This document shows positions 62,978 to 64,000 of a stretch of 64,000 bases of DNA, piece after piece. Below the pieces are notes generated by a model. The model had not been told where the DNA came from. It worked only from the letters and a program-made list of their open reading frames with translations, and made no database searches. How positions within the stretch are numbered: the first letter of the stretch is position 1; each line of letters starts with the position of its first letter. Made by a program: the position numbers and the translations under genes. The stretch covers positions 310,001 through 374,000 of the forward strand of contig NW_027480450.1 in assembly GCF_051401765.1 (NCBI RefSeq), read 5' to 3'. Source of the DNA: Calliopsis andreniformis (Eukaryota; Arthropoda; Insecta; Hymenoptera; Andrenidae).

Positions 62978-64000
62978 TCCTCAATCTTCAATACACAATG
63001 CTCAATCCTCAATCCTCAATCCACAATCCTCAATCCTCAATCCTCAATACTCAATCTTCCAACCTCAATCCTCAGTCCTCAATACTCAAACATCAATCCT
63101 CAATTCTCAATACTAAATAGAATATCCTGAATTCTCAAGGTTCAAAACTCAAACCTCAATCCTCAACCCTCAGCCCTCATCCTCCGTACTCAATCCTCAA
63201 TCCTCAATCCTCAATATTCAATCCTCAATACTCAATCTTCAATCCTCAATCCTTAATCCTCAATCCTCAATCTTCAATCCTCAATCCTCAATCCTCAATC
63301 CTCAGTCCTCAAACCTCAATCCTGAATCCTCAATTCTGAATCCTCAATCTTCAGCCCTCAGTCCTCAGCAATCAGTTGTCAATCCTCAATCCTCAATAGA
63401 ATATCATCAATTCACAGTTTTCAATACTTAATACTCAATCTGCAATATTCATATCTCTCTCCACAAACATCAATTCTCATCACTCAACCCTCTTCACTCG
63501 GTCCCCAATCCTCAATTTTCAATCCCCAATCCTCAACCCTCAATCCTCAATACTCAATCCTCAATCCTCAATCTTCAATCCTCAATACTCAATCTTCAAT
63601 CCTCAATCCTCAATCCTCAATCCTCAATCCTCAATCCTCAATCGTCAGTCTTCAATCCTCAATACTCAATCTTCAATCCGCAATCCTCAATCCTCAATCC
63701 TCAATCCTAAATCATCAATCCACAATCTTCAATACACAATCCTCAATCCTCAATCCTTAATCCTCAATCCTCAATACTCAACCATCAACACTCAATTCTC
63801 AATACACAATAGAATATCCTGAATTCTCAGGATTCAATACGCAAACCTCAATCCTCAACCCCCAGCCCTCATTCTCAATCCTCAATCCTCAATCCTTAAT
63901 CCTCAATATTCAATCCTCAATACTCAAACTTCAATCGTCAATCCTCAATCCTCAATCCTCAATCCTCAATCCTCAGTCATCAATCCTTAATCTTCTATAC
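62978..64000. repeat. Right-edge satellite stretch
   Basis: Heptamers continue to the last base, with module B at 63126 and 63818 and module A at 63411 (unit 4 CAATCAG preceded by TCAG instead of TCAA; units 11-12 TTTTCAA TACTTAA). One of the longer plain TCCTCAA runs is at about 63600-63640. No boundary of the array is seen. Confidence 0.85.

Larger units (their letters stand above)
1..64000. repeat. Heptamer satellite array, consensus TCCTCAA (AATCCTC)n
   Basis: The whole window is built from variants of TCCTCAA. Common variants are TCTTCAA, TACTCAA, CCCTCAA, TTCTCAA, ACCTCAA, TCCTCAG, TCCTGAA and TCATCAA. The fourth to seventh bases (TCAA) are the best kept and the first three vary most. 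Perfect runs are short, roughly 5 to 8 units, for example around 37490-37530, 59225-59270 and 63600-63640. The + strand uses A, C and T almost alone; G occurs only in mutated units, a few per 100 bases by eye. Both window edges are inside the array, so its full length is unknown. The scale and mosaic structure fit eukaryotic satellite DNA; the species and chromosomal site cannot be told from the sequence. No promoter, splice site set, RNA gene, transposon or CRISPR array was recognised anywhere in it. Confidence 0.98.

Noticed and set aside
1..64000. CRISPR array
   Set aside because: Repeats are contiguous heptamers with no unique spacers of constant length, and no cas genes are present.
1..64000. 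Centromere assignment through a CENP-B box
   Set aside because: I saw nothing resembling the 17-bp box or its core. The array could still be centromeric, but the sequence gives no direct sign.
1..64000. Transposon, retroelement or integrated virus remains
   Set aside because: No stretch departs from the heptamer pattern for more than a few units. There are no terminal repeats, poly(A) tails or polymerase-like frames on either strand.

Overview
The window is one uninterrupted satellite array. Both ends lie inside it, and I found no stretch of unique DNA, no RNA gene and no mobile element. The basic unit is the heptamer TCCTCAA (equivalently AATCCTC; GGATTGA on the other strand). It is present from base 1 to base 64000, in heavily diverged form with only short perfect runs. 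The + strand is almost free of G, which appears only in variant units. Tens of kilobases of mosaic heptamer satellite point to a eukaryotic nuclear genome, probably heterochromatin (pericentromeric, subtelomeric or B-chromosome-like). I cannot name the organism from the sequence.

There is no convincing coding sequence. Because 7 and 3 share no factor, TCCTCAA repeats read as the same heptapeptide (SILNPQS) in all three + frames with no stop. The - strand meets a TGA every 21 bases in every frame. All open frames, the longest being 511 codons at 36813-38348, follow from this arithmetic and are annotated as repeat.

Three levels of order lie above the heptamer. First, diverged heptamers recur in fixed order as modules. 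Module A is 23 heptamers (161 bp), with 88 copies counted. Module B is 13 heptamers (36 copies counted) and module C is about 15 heptamers (13 copies counted). All three look like descendants of one ancestral block. Second, modules and plain heptamers are joined into blocks of 0.5 to 10 kb that were copied in tandem or nearby. Tandem periods are 502, 594, 1034, 1656, 2308, 2711 and 9862 bp, plus a 6904-bp copy pair. Third, blocks are mosaics of each other, with junctions inside runs of consensus heptamers.

Layout: 1-4844 is copied at 6905-11748. 4822-5569 is copied at 12739-13486. 5576-9789 is copied at 23755-27989. 11853-15680 holds a 2308-bp tandem. 14822-19446 is a source-like block recurring at 27990-31331, 36236-38823, 40146-43368 and, through the 9862-bp duplication, 50008-53230. 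19430-23750 is a patchwork partly copied at 57941-59670. 32308-35619 is a 1656-bp tandem. 36131-41330 is a 2.7-kb tandem. 38178-57901 is a nearly identical 9862-bp tandem. 60910-62977 is a 1034-bp tandem.

The most informative observation is arithmetic. None of the large periods is a multiple of 7, yet the small indels I measured between copies are (7, 14, 21, 84, 119, 140). Each large period's remainder equals the number of 6-bp units it contains, and most of those sit in one recurring context. The 1-bp slips therefore look inherited as parts of higher-order units. This is unusual satellite architecture, not a gene system.
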